A stretch of DNA of 64,000 nt from Selenomonas ruminantium subsp. lactilytica TAM6421 (GCF_000284095.1 NC_017068.1:1798001-1862000); one strand, 5' to 3'. Numbered from the stretch's first letter, positions 53,771-63,025 are shown. Notes: a model not told the origin generated them from the letters alone. A program made the numbers and translations.

Positions 53771-54640
53771 TTATCTTTGACCTGCTTTTTGCAGGAAATG
53801 CCGTAGGGCACCGGTGAAGCCTGCGGCTGTTCCCAACTGGGCAAAGGCAATGCGCGTATGCTTGAGCAAGGCTGGCGGAAGCAGTTCAGCCAAGTATTGA
53901 TGCAGGCGCGGTTCAAAGAATTCCCGCTGGGCCATCACGGCCCCGCCCATGATCAAAACCTCCGGATTTACGACACAGCAGATCTGGGCCAGGCCACAGG
54001 CCAGTTTCCGCGTCATATCTTCCAATGCTGTCAGGGCTTTTTCCTCACCAGCTGCCGCCCGCGCAAAAACCTCTTCTCCCGTGGCTGCGCCTGTGTTCTG
54101 CAATAGCGCCGTCATGCTGGCCAATTGTTCCAGAGAGCCGCCCGCAAGGGGCAGGAAGCCGATTTCACCGGCTGCCGCAGCCGCGCCATGAACCAGATGA
54201 CCATCCAGCACCAGTGCGCCGCCCACACCTGTACCCACAAACATGCAAAAGGCACTTTTCGCGCCTTTGCCTGCGCCCAGCCAGCTTTCCCCCAGTCCTG
54301 CGGCATTCACATCATTTTCTACAGTACAGGGCAGCTGCGTCAGCTTTTCGATTTCTTCCCGCAGCTTCATGCCGCTGTAACCGGGGAAATTAGGCCCGGC
54401 AAAAATGACTTCCCCTTTTTCAGCATCGATAAGTCCCGGTGAACATACCGCCACCCCTGCAGCCTGACCGTATTCTTTTTGCAGGTCACAGACAATTGCC
54501 GCTATTTTCCCGGGAATCGCACGGCTGCCATCTGTTTCGACCTTGGTCAGGACCTGACCTTTGGCCAAAATCTGGCCATCCTCCGTCATCATGGCATATT
54601 TGATTGCCGTACCACCGATATCTATGCACGCATATTGCAT
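53771..54640 (-). CDS. ROK-family sugar kinase (glucokinase-like)
   Basis: 289 residues. ATP-binding DIGGTAIKYAMM and VGTGVGGALVLDGHLVHGA are clear ROK motifs, and ENDVNAAGLGE carries the catalytic aspartate. The ROK zinc site CxCGxxGC is absent: after the glycine-rich loop the sequence reads GEIGFLPLAGGSLEQLAS. ROK members without the cysteines exist, so this is a subfamily feature. It probably phosphorylates glucose or an N-acyl hexosamine. It lies between the copper ATPase gene and pilus genes, with no functional tie. Confidence 0.88.
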   Translation of the reverse strand: MQYACIDIGGTAIKYAMMTEDGQILAKGQVLTKVETDGSRAIPGKIAAIVCDLQKEYGQAAGVAVCSPGLIDAEKGEVIFAGPNFPGYSGMKLREEIEKLTQLPCTVENDVNAAGLGESWLGAGKGAKSAFCMFVGTGVGGALVLDGHLVHGAAAAAGEIGFLPLAGGSLEQLASMTALLQNTGAATGEEVFARAAAGEEKALTALEDMTRKLACGLAQICCVVNPEVLIMGGAVMAQREFFEPRLHQYLAELLPPALLKHTRIAFAQLGTAAGFTGALRHFLQKAGQR

Positions 54641-54707
54641 CCTGATCCCCTCCTGTGCTAAAACAAAGGCACCAAACGATGTTGGTGCCTGAAATTTTCA
54701 TTTCTTC

Positions 54708-54911
54708 TCAGCCTACTAATTCATAGCCAGCTTCTGTGATGACCTGGGCAAATTCTGCCTGAGGGATTTCCCGTTCTGCCGTCACGGTTGCCGTGCCTGC
54801 TTCCAGATTCACTTCCACAGCCGTAACACCTGCCATTTTCGACAAAGCATCGTTTACATGCTTCTGGCAATGGGCACACATCATACCTTCAATCTTGAGT
54901 TCTTTCTGCAT
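54708..54911 (-). other. Possible internal translation start yielding free CopZ (67 residues)
   Basis: In the copA frame, ATG 54911 ([11 protein letters not shown]) is preceded by AAAGGAAG with an 8-bp gap. Starting here would yield a protein of the size of stand-alone CopZ with its CAHC metal site. So one gene may encode both the ATPase fusion and a free chaperone. Confidence 0.45.
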
Positions 54912-57275
54912 CGTCTTATCTTCCTTTCTGACAGTTGCCTGTCCTACCTGATTATCTATTTCTGCAGCCATGCCCGCTACATTCCCTGCAGTCTTGAATG
55001 ACCGCAGCCGCAAAGCGTTCAGGACCACACATACACTGGACATGCTCATTGCTGCCGCTCCGATCATCGGGGAAAGCTTGATGCCAAAGGCCGGATACAA
55101 GAGCCCCGCTGCCAGAGGGATGCCAATGATATTATAGATGAACGCCCAGAAGAGATTTTCCTTGATATTGCGGATAACCGCCTTTGATAACCTGATTGCG
55201 CTTACAACATCCAGCAGATTGCTGCGGATGAGCACAGCATCCGCACTTTCCATGGCCACATCCGTACCGGCACCAATGGCCATCCCGATATCAGCCCGGG
55301 CAAGCGCCGGCGCATCGTTGATGCCATCGCCCACCATGGCCACCTTATGCCCCTGTGCCTGCAAGGCGGCAATATGCTGCTCCTTGGCAGCGGGCAGCAC
55401 ACCGGCAATGGCCCTCGTGATTCCCAGACGGCGGCGCACCGCTTCAGCCGTGCGCTCATTGTCGCCGGTGAGCATGATGACCTCCAGCCCCATGGCCGTG
55501 AGCTGGGAAATCGCCTGCCTGCTGGATTCCTTTTCCTTATCTGCCACCGCGATAACGCCAAGAAGTTTCTTCTCTTTGGCAAAGAGTAAGGGCGTCTTGC
55601 CTTCTGCCGCCAGCCGTTCCAATTCCTGCTGGCAGTCCGAAATATCCACACCCTGTTCTGCCATAAAGGCCTCGTTGCCAGCCATATAGAGCTCGCCTCT
55701 GACTTTTCCCTGCAGGCCGCGGCCGGGCACCGCCTGAAAATCGCTTATGCCTGCGGGCGTTACGCCCTTTTCTGCCGCATAGGCCAAGACCGCTTCAGCC
55801 AGGGGATGCTCGCTGTTCTGCTCCAATCCCGCCGCTAAGGACAGGAACTCTGCCTCCGGTATCGACAGAGCCTGCAGATCCGTAACCTTGGGCTTGCCTT
55901 CGGTAATGGTTCCTGTCTTATCCAGCACCACCGTATCCACAGCCTGGGCCGTTTCCAAGGCCTCGCCGGATTTGATGAGGATGCCGTTTTCCGCGCCTTT
56001 GCCCGTGCCCACCATGATAGCCACAGGTGTAGCCAGGCCTAAGGCACAGGGACAGGAAATGACCAGAATGGAGATAGCAATGGAAAAAGCAAATTCCACG
56101 CTTGCGCCCAGGGCCAGCCATATTCCGCCCGCCGCCAGTGCAATCAGGATGACCACCGGCACAAAGATGCCGGCAATCCGGTCAGCCAGCCTTGCCATGG
56201 GCGCCTTGCTGGCACTGGCTTCATCCACCAGGCGGATGATCTGGCTGATGGCGGTATCGCCGCCGACCTTTTCCGCCCGGAAATGGATGGCACCTGTCTT
56301 ATTCAGGGTGGCCGAGGTCACCTTATCCCCTGCCTGTTTGAACACGGGCAGGCTTTCCCCGGTGATGGCAGATTCATCGATGCTGGTCTGCCCGGAAATC
56401 ACCGTGCCATCAGCGGGCAGCCGCTCGCCGGGACGCACGATGATCTCATCCCCTGCCACCAGTTCTTCCGTGGGCAGGGATAATTCCTGGCCGTCCCGCA
56501 GGACAGTGGCCTTTTGCGGCGCCAGCTCCATAAGCTTTGCCAACGCCTCCCCCGTCCGCCCCTTGGCCTTTGCCTCGAGGAATTTGCCCACGGTGATCAA
56601 GGTGACAATCATCCCCGCCGATTCAAAATAAAGGTTGCGACTGTATTCTTCCACCAGCGCCAGATTGCCATGGCCGAGCCCCCAGCCCATGCGGAACACG
56701 GCAAAAGCACCAAAGAGTGCAGCGGCCATGGAGCCCATGCCTACCAGGCTGTCCATATTCGGCGCGCCCTGCCAAAGATTACGAAAGCCGTTCAGATAAT
56801 ACTTCCGATTGAGATACATGATGGGCAGAATTAACAGGAACTGGGCAAAGGAAAAGGTGATGGCGTTCTCCGGGCCGGCGAACAATGCCTGCAAAAGCTC
56901 CGGCACGGGAAGCCCCAGCCAGCCAAAAAACATCCGATGCATGGCAATGAACATGACCGGCAAAAGGAATATCACCGACCATAACAGCCGCTGCCGCATG
57001 GCTGCTGCCTCCCTGGCCAAGGGATCATCTTCTTTTTTTATGGCATCTACAGCCTTTTTTCCTTTGACACTGGCACCATATCCGGCCTGTTCTACGGCTG
57101 CAATGATCTGACTTGTATTGATTTTCCCTTCGTCATAGGTCAGCTGCATGCTGTTGGTCAACAGATTTACACTGACCTCCGCTGTGCCAGCCAGTTTTGT
57201 CACAGCTTTTTCCACTCGCGCCGAACATGCCGAACAAGTCATGCCAGTGATGTCAAAACGTTCTTTTTTCATCAT
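54708..57275 (-). CDS. copA: Copper-exporting P1B-type ATPase with C-terminal CopZ-like domain
   Basis: 855 residues. N-terminal heavy-metal domain with [13 protein letters not shown] (C14, C17), eight TM helices, the metal-binding [11 protein letters not shown], the phosphorylation site [13 protein letters not shown] motif EHPLAEAV and [11 protein letters not shown]. Residues from about 789 form a second metal domain, [15 protein letters not shown], that resembles the chaperone CopZ fused after the last TM. It exports Cu(I). It follows csoR by 10 bp in the same transcript. Confidence 0.96.
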   Translation of the reverse strand: MMKKERFDITGMTCSACSARVEKAVTKLAGTAEVSVNLLTNSMQLTYDEGKINTSQIIAAVEQAGYGASVKGKKAVDAIKKEDDPLAREAAAMRQRLLWSVIFLLPVMFIAMHRMFFGWLGLPVPELLQALFAGPENAITFSFAQFLLILPIMYLNRKYYLNGFRNLWQGAPNMDSLVGMGSMAAALFGAFAVFRMGWGLGHGNLALVEEYSRNLYFESAGMIVTLITVGKFLEAKAKGRTGEALAKLMELAPQKATVLRDGQELSLPTEELVAGDEIIVRPGERLPADGTVISGQTSIDESAITGESLPVFKQAGDKVTSATLNKTGAIHFRAEKVGGDTAISQIIRLVDEASASKAPMARLADRIAGIFVPVVILIALAAGGIWLALGASVEFAFSIAISILVISCPCALGLATPVAIMVGTGKGAENGILIKSGEALETAQAVDTVVLDKTGTITEGKPKVTDLQALSIPEAEFLSLAAGLEQNSEHPLAEAVLAYAAEKGVTPAGISDFQAVPGRGLQGKVRGELYMAGNEAFMAEQGVDISDCQQELERLAAEGKTPLLFAKEKKLLGVIAVADKEKESSRQAISQLTAMGLEVIMLTGDNERTAEAVRRRLGITRAIAGVLPAAKEQHIAALQAQGHKVAMVGDGINDAPALARADIGMAIGAGTDVAMESADAVLIRSNLLDVVSAIRLSKAVIRNIKENLFWAFIYNIIGIPLAAGLLYPAFGIKLSPMIGAAAMSMSSVCVVLNALRLRSFKTAGNVAGMAAEIDNQVGQATVRKEDKTMQKELKIEGMMCAHCQKHVNDALSKMAGVTAVEVNLEAGTATVTAEREIPQAEFAQVITEAGYELVG

Positions 57276-57285
57276 TCACCTTCTG

Positions 57286-57594
57286 TCAACGTACCATTTT
57301 TCCTAACAGCGTAATCAGCTCATCGACCACCTGGTCATCGCCTTCACGGATATCGTGAACCACGCAGCTGTTGATATGCTGAGCCAATAACTCTTTGTTG
57401 AAGGCTCCCAAAGCCGCCTGAATGGCACTGACCTGCACCATGATATCCACACAGTAACGATCCTCCTCCACCATACGGCGGATGCCCCGTACCTGTCCTT
57501 CAATGCGGTTCAGACGGGATATCAGGCCCTTATACTCCTTGCCATCCTTATCGCGATGTTTATGTTTTACGTCCTTGCAATGACACTTTTCCAT
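57286..57594 (-). CDS. csoR: Copper-sensing repressor CsoR
   Basis: 102 residues, all-helical DUF156 family. The Cu(I) ligands fit YCVDIM (first Cys) and HINSCVV (His and second Cys). A His/Cys-rich N-terminus (CHCKDVKHKHR) adds more possible metal ligands. RLNRIEGQVRGIRRMV is the family helix. It represses its own operon until copper binds; palindromic operators overlap the promoter directly upstream. Confidence 0.95.
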   Translation of the reverse strand: MEKCHCKDVKHKHRDKDGKEYKGLISRLNRIEGQVRGIRRMVEEDRYCVDIMVQVSAIQAALGAFNKELLAQHINSCVVHDIREGDDQVVDELITLLGKMVR

Positions 57595-57613
57595 AGGAAC
57601 CTCCTGAATACAA

Positions 57614-57667
57614 ACACATACCCCTCTTGGGTATATTCATCATATACCTATGAGGGGTATGTGTCAA
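57614..57667 (-). promoter_or_regulatory. csoR-copA promoter with CsoR operators
   Basis: TTGACA (minus strand, 57662-57667), 17-bp spacer, TATGAT (57639-57644): an almost consensus promoter. The spacer (57645-57659) is a TACC...GGGGTA palindrome, and a second one, TACCCC...GGGTA, lies at 57619-57633 just after the -10. The two sites are part of a larger perfect inverted repeat, 57614-57626 with 57652-57664. CsoR binding here would block RNA polymerase directly. Confidence 0.82.
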
Positions 57668-57674
57668 GGACTGT

Positions 57675-58811
57675 CTACAGCACTCTTGTCAATTCTTCCC
57701 TTGTGGTCAGCCCTGCCGCAGCTTTGGCCTCGCCGTCAGACCATAGGGTTCGCATTCCGCCCTGCCAAGCCAGCGCCTCCAGCTGTTCCTGACTTTGACC
57801 GATCAAGATGGCCTCCCGGATTGACTTGTCAACTACCATCAGTTCATGCAGCGCCAGACGGCCGCGATAGAGTTCCTGTTCCTTGTCCACACAGCGCCGT
57901 ACCAGGCGCTGGGCCAATACCCCGGACAAGGTTGCCGCCAAAAGATAAGGCGGCACCTTCATTTCCAGCAGGCGCAGTACCGCAGCCACCGCACTTTCCG
58001 TATGCAGGGTGGTCAGGATCAAATGACCGGTCAATGCCATACGCACAGCCAGCATGGCCGTTTCTTCATCCCGGATTTCCCCCAGCAGAATTCCCTGAGC
58101 ATCCATGCGCAGAATGGCACGCAAGCCGTTTGCATAGCTAAGACCGGCCTGCGGATTGACCTGGATCTGATTGATTCCCTGGATATGACGTTCAATGGGA
58201 TCTTCCAAGGTCAGCCAGTTTTTCTCCACCCGGTTCACTTCCCGCAGGGCTGCATATAACGTCGTCGTCTTGCCTGAACCCATGGGGCCACAGACGATGA
58301 GCAAACCTGACGGCCTATGGATGAGTTCCCGGAATTTCGCCTCGTTTTCAGCGGTAAAGCCCAATTCGCTCAATGTCAGCATCTCATCCTGCATGTTCAA
58401 CAAGCGCAGCACTAGCATCTCCCCGCCAGCCACTGGCATGGACGCTGCCCGGATATCCACTTTTTTTCCCTGTTCCTGAAAGATAAAGGCACCATCCTGG
58501 GGCTGCTGATGCTTGGCAATGTCCATGCCTGCCAATACCTTGATCCTGGACACCAGCATGGGGGCCAGATCTCCCGGCAGCTGCCAAGGCATCACCTGCA
58601 GCAGGCCATCAACACGCAGGCGGAAGCGCAGACTCCGTTCCCATGGTTCGATATGCAGGTCGCTGGCCCCGGCTTCCAGCGCCTGCAGGATCAGGAAATC
58701 CACCAACCGCACCATGGCTGCGCTGCTCCCCGTAGTCCCTTCCGCGCCAGGAATCTGTTCCTGACGGCATTGATTGAGCAAAATACGCCAAAATGTATCC
58801 TCATTCTGCAT
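57675..58811 (-). CDS. Type IV pilus / type II secretion assembly ATPase (PilB/GspE-like, short)
   Basis: 378 residues from the ATG at 58811; the frame to 58886 has no ribosome site. It lacks the N1E domain and begins close to the SDLHIEPW region. Walker A is GPMGSGKTTTLYAAL, Asp box and Walker B ILLGEIRDEETAMLAV, GHLILTTLHTESAVAAVLRL. The zinc-binding four-cysteine motif seen in most PilB/GspE is missing: the corresponding place reads LVRRCVDKEQELYRGR. It powers pilus extension. The copper module and ROK kinase gene separate it from pilT-pilC. Confidence 0.88.
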   Translation of the reverse strand: MQNEDTFWRILLNQCRQEQIPGAEGTTGSSAAMVRLVDFLILQALEAGASDLHIEPWERSLRFRLRVDGLLQVMPWQLPGDLAPMLVSRIKVLAGMDIAKHQQPQDGAFIFQEQGKKVDIRAASMPVAGGEMLVLRLLNMQDEMLTLSELGFTAENEAKFRELIHRPSGLLIVCGPMGSGKTTTLYAALREVNRVEKNWLTLEDPIERHIQGINQIQVNPQAGLSYANGLRAILRMDAQGILLGEIRDEETAMLAVRMALTGHLILTTLHTESAVAAVLRLLEMKVPPYLLAATLSGVLAQRLVRRCVDKEQELYRGRLALHELMVVDKSIREAILIGQSQEQLEALAWQGGMRTLWSDGEAKAAAGLTTREELTRVL

Positions 58812-58959
58812 AGCATCCCGACCTTTTTCTTCAAAAATTATTAAATCAAATATCTGTTCGTTGTGCACATGTTTTTCTCCTGCCATCCCTGCTGATTATT
58901 TGCCACCTGCTCCATAATGTAATATACTTAGAACAAGTTCTATCCGGAGGTATGATATT

Positions 58960-59808
58960 ATGAGCGACTATGAAAAGAAAGGCTATCTGGTCAGCGATTT
59001 TCGCGTCTTCCGCCTCAAAGATGCTGCCCTGAAGCCCATTCCTTTTCATTATCACGATTTTCATAAGATAATTATGTTCTTGGACGGCGCTGTGGACTAT
59101 GTGATTGAAGGCAAAACCTATCATCTGGCACCCCGGGATATCGTCTTTGTCACCGCCGGCGAAATCCACCGGCCCGTCTTCACTGATGAAAAAAAAGATT
59201 ACGAACGCATTGTCATCTATGTGGCGCCGGATTTTCTTGCCCGCTGGCAGGAGCAGGATGCGGAACACACAGATCTGGCCCAATGTTTTGCCTACGCCCG
59301 GGAAAACAGCAGCGTCATGCATCAGCCCCCCGGCACTAGTCATGACCTGCTCTTCCATATGGATAAGCTGGAAAAGACAGCCCATGGACAAGGTTTTGCC
59401 AATGGCCTGTTCACGGAAATCATGTTCATCGAATTCATGATCCTGCTGAACCGTTCTCTGCATGAACACGAACTGGCCGGCCTCAATAACGCGGTTTATG
59501 ACCCCAAGATTCAGAGCATCATTACTTATATCAACGCCCATCTGGCAGAGGAACTCTCCATCGACGACCTGGCTGCCAGAGCTTATATCAGCAAGTTCTA
59601 TCTGATGCGCAAATTCAAAGCCGACACCGGCTATGGCGTTCATCAGTATATCCGCAGCAAGCGCCTGCTGCTGGCCCGGGATCTGCTGAAAACCGATCTG
59701 CCCATCACTGCCATCTGTGAAGAGGTGGGCTTTGCCGACTACTCCACCTTCTCCCGCGCCTTCAAAGAAATGTTCAAATGCGCACCGCGGGATTACCGAA
59801 AACAATGA
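58960..59808 (+). CDS. AraC-family regulator with N-terminal cupin
   Basis: 282 residues. N-terminal cupin with PFHYHDFHKIIMFLDG and FVTAGEIHRPVF (sugar- or ligand-binding type), and C-terminal double helix-turn-helix from about residue 183: IDDLAARAYISKFYLMRKFKADTGYG and VGFADYSTFSRAFKEMFKCAPRDYRK (in parts). A GGAGG site lies 9 bp before the ATG. The two following plus-strand genes begin right after it and may be part of the same transcript. The ligand is unknown. Confidence 0.93.
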   Translation: MSDYEKKGYLVSDFRVFRLKDAALKPIPFHYHDFHKIIMFLDGAVDYVIEGKTYHLAPRDIVFVTAGEIHRPVFTDEKKDYERIVIYVAPDFLARWQEQDAEHTDLAQCFAYARENSSVMHQPPGTSHDLLFHMDKLEKTAHGQGFANGLFTEIMFIEFMILLNRSLHEHELAGLNNAVYDPKIQSIITYINAHLAEELSIDDLAARAYISKFYLMRKFKADTGYGVHQYIRSKRLLLARDLLKTDLPITAICEEVGFADYSTFSRAFKEMFKCAPRDYRKQ

Positions 59809-59837
59809 TTGCCAATTCACACAGGGAGGAAATTCTT

Positions 59838-60533
59838 TTGCAGTTCACGAAATCTTTAAAAGTAGTCAAGCTCGGAGCGCTGGCGGCTATTGTTTTGTTG
59901 TTTGTTGTTATCCATCTGCTCAATCCGGCTTTTCTGCCCCATATGTGCGGTCTGCTGGCCCGGGGAGACATCCAGGAAACGGCCGATTATATCGCTTCCT
60001 TCGGCTCCGGCGCCGTAATCTTCAGTTTCCTGTTGACGCTCTTTGTCAATGCACTGGGTTTCCCGCCAGCCATTATCTTCTCCACGGCCAACACCCTGAT
60101 CTTCGGCATTGGCTGGGGTATTTTCCTGTCCGTGGTGGCTGAGACCGTAGGCGTGGCCATCAGCTTCATCCTGCTGCGGTTCTTTTTCCGGGATGCGGCG
60201 GAAAAGATCATCAGCAAAAACAAAACCTTGTCGAACCTGGATAAGTACAGCGGCAAACAGGGCTTTGTGGTCATGCTGATCGCCCGCATGGTACCCTATC
60301 TGCCTTCCGTGATGCTCAATGCCATCGGCGCTCTGTCCGCCATGCGCTTCCGGGATTACGTCGTGGCTTCCTTTGTGGGCAAATTCCCGTCCACGGGCAT
60401 CGAAGCCATTATCGGCCATGATGCCATCACCCATCAGGAAGATCCCACCCGCATGATTGTGGTGATTATCCTGGCCATCCTCCTGATTGTGGGGGCCTGG
60501 CTTTATGAGCGCCATGAACAAAGAAAGAAGTGA
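59838..60533 (+). CDS. VTT-domain (TVP38/TMEM64, DedA-like) membrane protein
   Basis: 231 residues from a TTG at 59838, 8 bp after GGGAGGAAA; the longer frame to 59778 overlaps the AraC gene. About five TM helices with the VTT core GFPPAIIFSTANTLIFGIGWG and ARMVPYLPSVMLNAIGALS, typical of the TVP38/TMEM64 group. Related DedA proteins move polyprenyl phosphate or phospholipid across the membrane; the function of this subgroup is not settled. Confidence 0.88.
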   Translation: MQFTKSLKVVKLGALAAIVLLFVVIHLLNPAFLPHMCGLLARGDIQETADYIASFGSGAVIFSFLLTLFVNALGFPPAIIFSTANTLIFGIGWGIFLSVVAETVGVAISFILLRFFFRDAAEKIISKNKTLSNLDKYSGKQGFVVMLIARMVPYLPSVMLNAIGALSAMRFRDYVVASFVGKFPSTGIEAIIGHDAITHQEDPTRMIVVIILAILLIVGAWLYERHEQRKK

Positions 60534-60539
60534 TGCACA

Positions 60540-61796
60540 ATGACGCTTTCGCGACGAAAATTTTTGACATTAGCGGGGAAGGTTATCCTCTTTCTGGGAC
60601 TCAGCTCAGCCTTCCCCCGCCTGGCTGCTGCCGCTTACGATACGCTGCCCATCGAGGCCCTGCGCCAACTCATAACGGCTGATCCACGCAACTCCCGCAC
60701 CATCATGTGGCAGAGCAAGACGCCTCTGGAAGGCTGCCGCCTGCAATATCAGGGGCCTGACGGCACCATGAAAAACCTGCCGGTCAATATGGAAAGTCTC
60801 GAGGAAGACCGGGTTTTCAATTATTATTACACCTGCTGTCTAAAGGACCTCACCCCAGACAGTACCTACCATTATCGTATCTGGCAGGGCAATATCGCCA
60901 CCTCCTGGCAGACCTTCAGCACTGCTCCGGCAAAAATTGAAAACTTTTCTGCCATTATCTTCTGCGATTCCCAATGCGGACAGACTTATGCTGGCTGGGG
61001 GCAGGCCTTTCGCACCATCTGGCAGCGCCATGCAGATGCTCACTTCTTTGCCATTGTGGGGGATATCGTGGACAACGGCCAACAGGAATGGCAATGGCAG
61101 AATTTCTTTGCCAATATCGAGGGCGTACTCCCCCAGCATCTCTATGTACCTGTGATGGGCAATCACGAGTGCTACAGCCTGATCTGGAAGTTCTGCCGCC
61201 CCCACCGCTATGAACTCAGCTACAACCTGCCGGCCAATGGCACGCCGGAATTGCAGAATTACTACTACTCCTACGATTACGGCCCGGTGCATTTTATCGT
61301 GCTGAATACCCAGATGCTGGAGCTCAAGGATATTCATCCGGATCTATTGGAAAAACAAAAAATCTGGCTGCGTCAGGATGTAAAAAATCACCGTGCCAAA
61401 TGGCAGGTGGTACTCATGCATAAAGATATCCTTGCCTACGACGAATATCAGGAAGGTTCCAAGACCATGATGAGCATCAGCGATGTGGGACATGCCTTCA
61501 TGCCCATTTTTGATGAACTCGGCATCAATTTGGTACTGACCGGTCATATGCATACTTATCGGAACCGGGGGCATATCTACCATCTGCAGCCTGCGGAAAA
61601 AGGCCCGGTCTACATCATGAGTGGGCCAATCGGCAATCAGCAGTATACGGTGCCAGCCGATAAGACGTTTGACCGGTCAGCCATCTATCAGCCCACACCG
61701 GAAAATTATCTGCTGCTCAACGCCAGCAACGAAAAACTCTCCGTTACGTGTTATACCGTAAGCGGAGAGCTGATCGAAACATATGAGATTGCCTAA
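60540..61796 (+). CDS. Tat-exported metallophosphoesterase (purple acid phosphatase-like)
   Basis: 418 residues. The N-terminus MTLSRRKFLTLAGK with a following hydrophobic stretch and AAA is a Tat-type signal. A fibronectin-like domain (about 40-125; RNSRTIMWQSKTPLEGC) precedes the calcineurin-like phosphatase domain with IFCDSQCG, AIVGDIVDNGQ, VPVMGNHECYS, VLMHKDI and LTGHMHTYRNRG (metal ligands). Probably a periplasmic or surface phosphomonoesterase or nucleotidase. It follows the VTT gene by 6 bp; its stop overlaps the convergent corA stop. Confidence 0.9.
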   Translation: MTLSRRKFLTLAGKVILFLGLSSAFPRLAAAAYDTLPIEALRQLITADPRNSRTIMWQSKTPLEGCRLQYQGPDGTMKNLPVNMESLEEDRVFNYYYTCCLKDLTPDSTYHYRIWQGNIATSWQTFSTAPAKIENFSAIIFCDSQCGQTYAGWGQAFRTIWQRHADAHFFAIVGDIVDNGQQEWQWQNFFANIEGVLPQHLYVPVMGNHECYSLIWKFCRPHRYELSYNLPANGTPELQNYYYSYDYGPVHFIVLNTQMLELKDIHPDLLEKQKIWLRQDVKNHRAKWQVVLMHKDILAYDEYQEGSKTMMSISDVGHAFMPIFDELGINLVLTGHMHTYRNRGHIYHLQPAEKGPVYIMSGPIGNQQYTVPADKTFDRSAIYQPTPENYLLLNASNEKLSVTCYTVSGELIETYEIA

Positions 61797-62746
61797 AACA
61801 TATCTTTTTTCCACAGGGCATAAGCGCCCGTAATGCTGATGCCAAAGGCGATGATCATTACATACAAAAAACCATTGTTGCTTTCGGCAAAGGGCACTGG
61901 CACATTCATGCCGAAAAAACTGGATACAACCGTGGGAATAGCGATAATGATGGTCATCGCGGCCAGGAATTTCATCACCAGGTTCTGGTTATTGGCAATG
62001 ATGGAGGTAAACGTATCGGCCATACGGGCCAGAATCTTGCTGTACATCTCCACCATTTCCTTGGCCTGCTTATTCTCGATGATGACATCCTCCAGCAGAT
62101 CCTCATCTTCCTCATAAGCCTTGAGGATGGGCGTCAGGGCCGGGTTATTGCGCATGCGCAGGAGCTTGTCCAGCACCGCACCATTGGAACGGATGGCCGC
62201 ATTAAAATAAGTCAGGCCCTTTTGCAGTTCCAGCAGGCGCAGGATTTCACTGTTCTTCATATCATGACGCAGCTGGTTCTCGATATCATCGGAAAGCTTG
62301 CTGATCTGACGCAGATAACGCAGATAAAAAGTCGCAGACTTATAGAGGATCTGGAACAGGAAGCGCGTCTTCTTATAAGTGCGGAAGAGCTTGGCGGTGC
62401 GCTCGTTGAACTCGGCCATTACCGGCGTTTCTTCCAGGCAAACCGTGATGATATAGTCCTCACTGATGATGATGGCCAACGGCAAGGCATCATAACTGTC
62501 ATTGCCCCGGTTCACCGCCACATTGGTCAGGACCATGACGGAATCGTCTTCGATATCCGTATGGGAGCGTTCCTCATCATCCAGTGCGGAGCGCAGAAAG
62601 TCAGGATCAACTTCTGTCAGGTTGCTGACCACTTTCAGCTCGTAGGGCGTAGGGTCAACAATATTGATCCAGGCCCCCTTCTCCAGCGTCTTCAAAGTCA
62701 GCTCCTGCAAAGGACCGCTCTCCAGGGATTTATATATCTTTAGCAT
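61793..62746 (-). CDS. corA: CorA-family magnesium transporter
   Basis: 317 residues. Long N-terminal cytoplasmic alpha/beta funnel, the long stalk helix, then two C-terminal TM helices with the signature GMN (SFFGMNVP) between them and a basic C-terminus (ALWKKDMF). It imports Mg2+ (or Co2+/Ni2+) by membrane potential. GAGAGGAGATATC provides the ribosome site. A 150-nt leader with possible RNA structure lies upstream. Confidence 0.95.
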   Translation of the reverse strand: MLKIYKSLESGPLQELTLKTLEKGAWINIVDPTPYELKVVSNLTEVDPDFLRSALDDEERSHTDIEDDSVMVLTNVAVNRGNDSYDALPLAIIISEDYIITVCLEETPVMAEFNERTAKLFRTYKKTRFLFQILYKSATFYLRYLRQISKLSDDIENQLRHDMKNSEILRLLELQKGLTYFNAAIRSNGAVLDKLLRMRNNPALTPILKAYEEDEDLLEDVIIENKQAKEMVEMYSKILARMADTFTSIIANNQNLVMKFLAAMTIIIAIPTVVSSFFGMNVPVPFAESNNGFLYVMIIAFGISITGAYALWKKDMF

Positions 62747-62749
62747 GAT

Positions 62750-62895
62750 ATCTCCTCTCTATGTGGAGTCCCCCGCCATGCCTGTTATCTTAGCGGTGCA
62801 GGATAATGGCGCCGGTTCTCCCTGTTGTTAAAGTACATCGTTTTGGGTTTGCCGTATCAGGGTGATCGTCCATTATCCTCACCAACCTTTCATCA
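62750..62895 (-). promoter_or_regulatory. Structured-looking 5' leader of corA, possible ion-responsive RNA
   Basis: On the minus strand a 10-bp arm (62870-62879) pairs perfectly with 62800-62809 (AGGATAATGG and complement). Inside it CCCTG/CAGGG (62858-62862 with 62820-62824) forms a second stem, and a GGCGCC-type element follows. The order of stems suggests a folded domain 54 nt before the start codon. It does not match the M-box consensus I know beyond a GGTGAGG at the 5' side. Confidence 0.5.
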
Positions 62896-62916
62896 AAAAA
62901 ATTTCCACATTGTATT

Positions 62917-63020
62917 ATAACGCAGTTGTTCAAATTTTGCCATAGGCAAAATACACAAATCAGCGTTTCGACGGACTTGTTCCGTCATAACGCAGTTGTT
63001 CAAATTTTGCCATAGGCAAA
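62917..63020. repeat. Two 34-bp direct repeats downstream of the chemotaxis gene
   Basis: The sequence starting ATAACGCAGTTG and ending CATAGGCAAA is present perfectly at 62917-62950 and 62987-63020, 70 bp apart. Each copy contains a TTTTGCC-ATA-GGCAAA palindrome. A GACGGA/TCCGTC hairpin (62970-62986) lies between them. Copy 1 abuts a TATAAT (62914-62919, minus) that probably is the corA promoter. Confidence 0.85.
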
Positions 63021-63025
63021 TATGC

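Noticed and set aside
62750-62895. Assignment of the corA leader to the M-box riboswitch
   Set aside because: Only a short 5' block resembles the M-box; the conserved inner segments could not be found.
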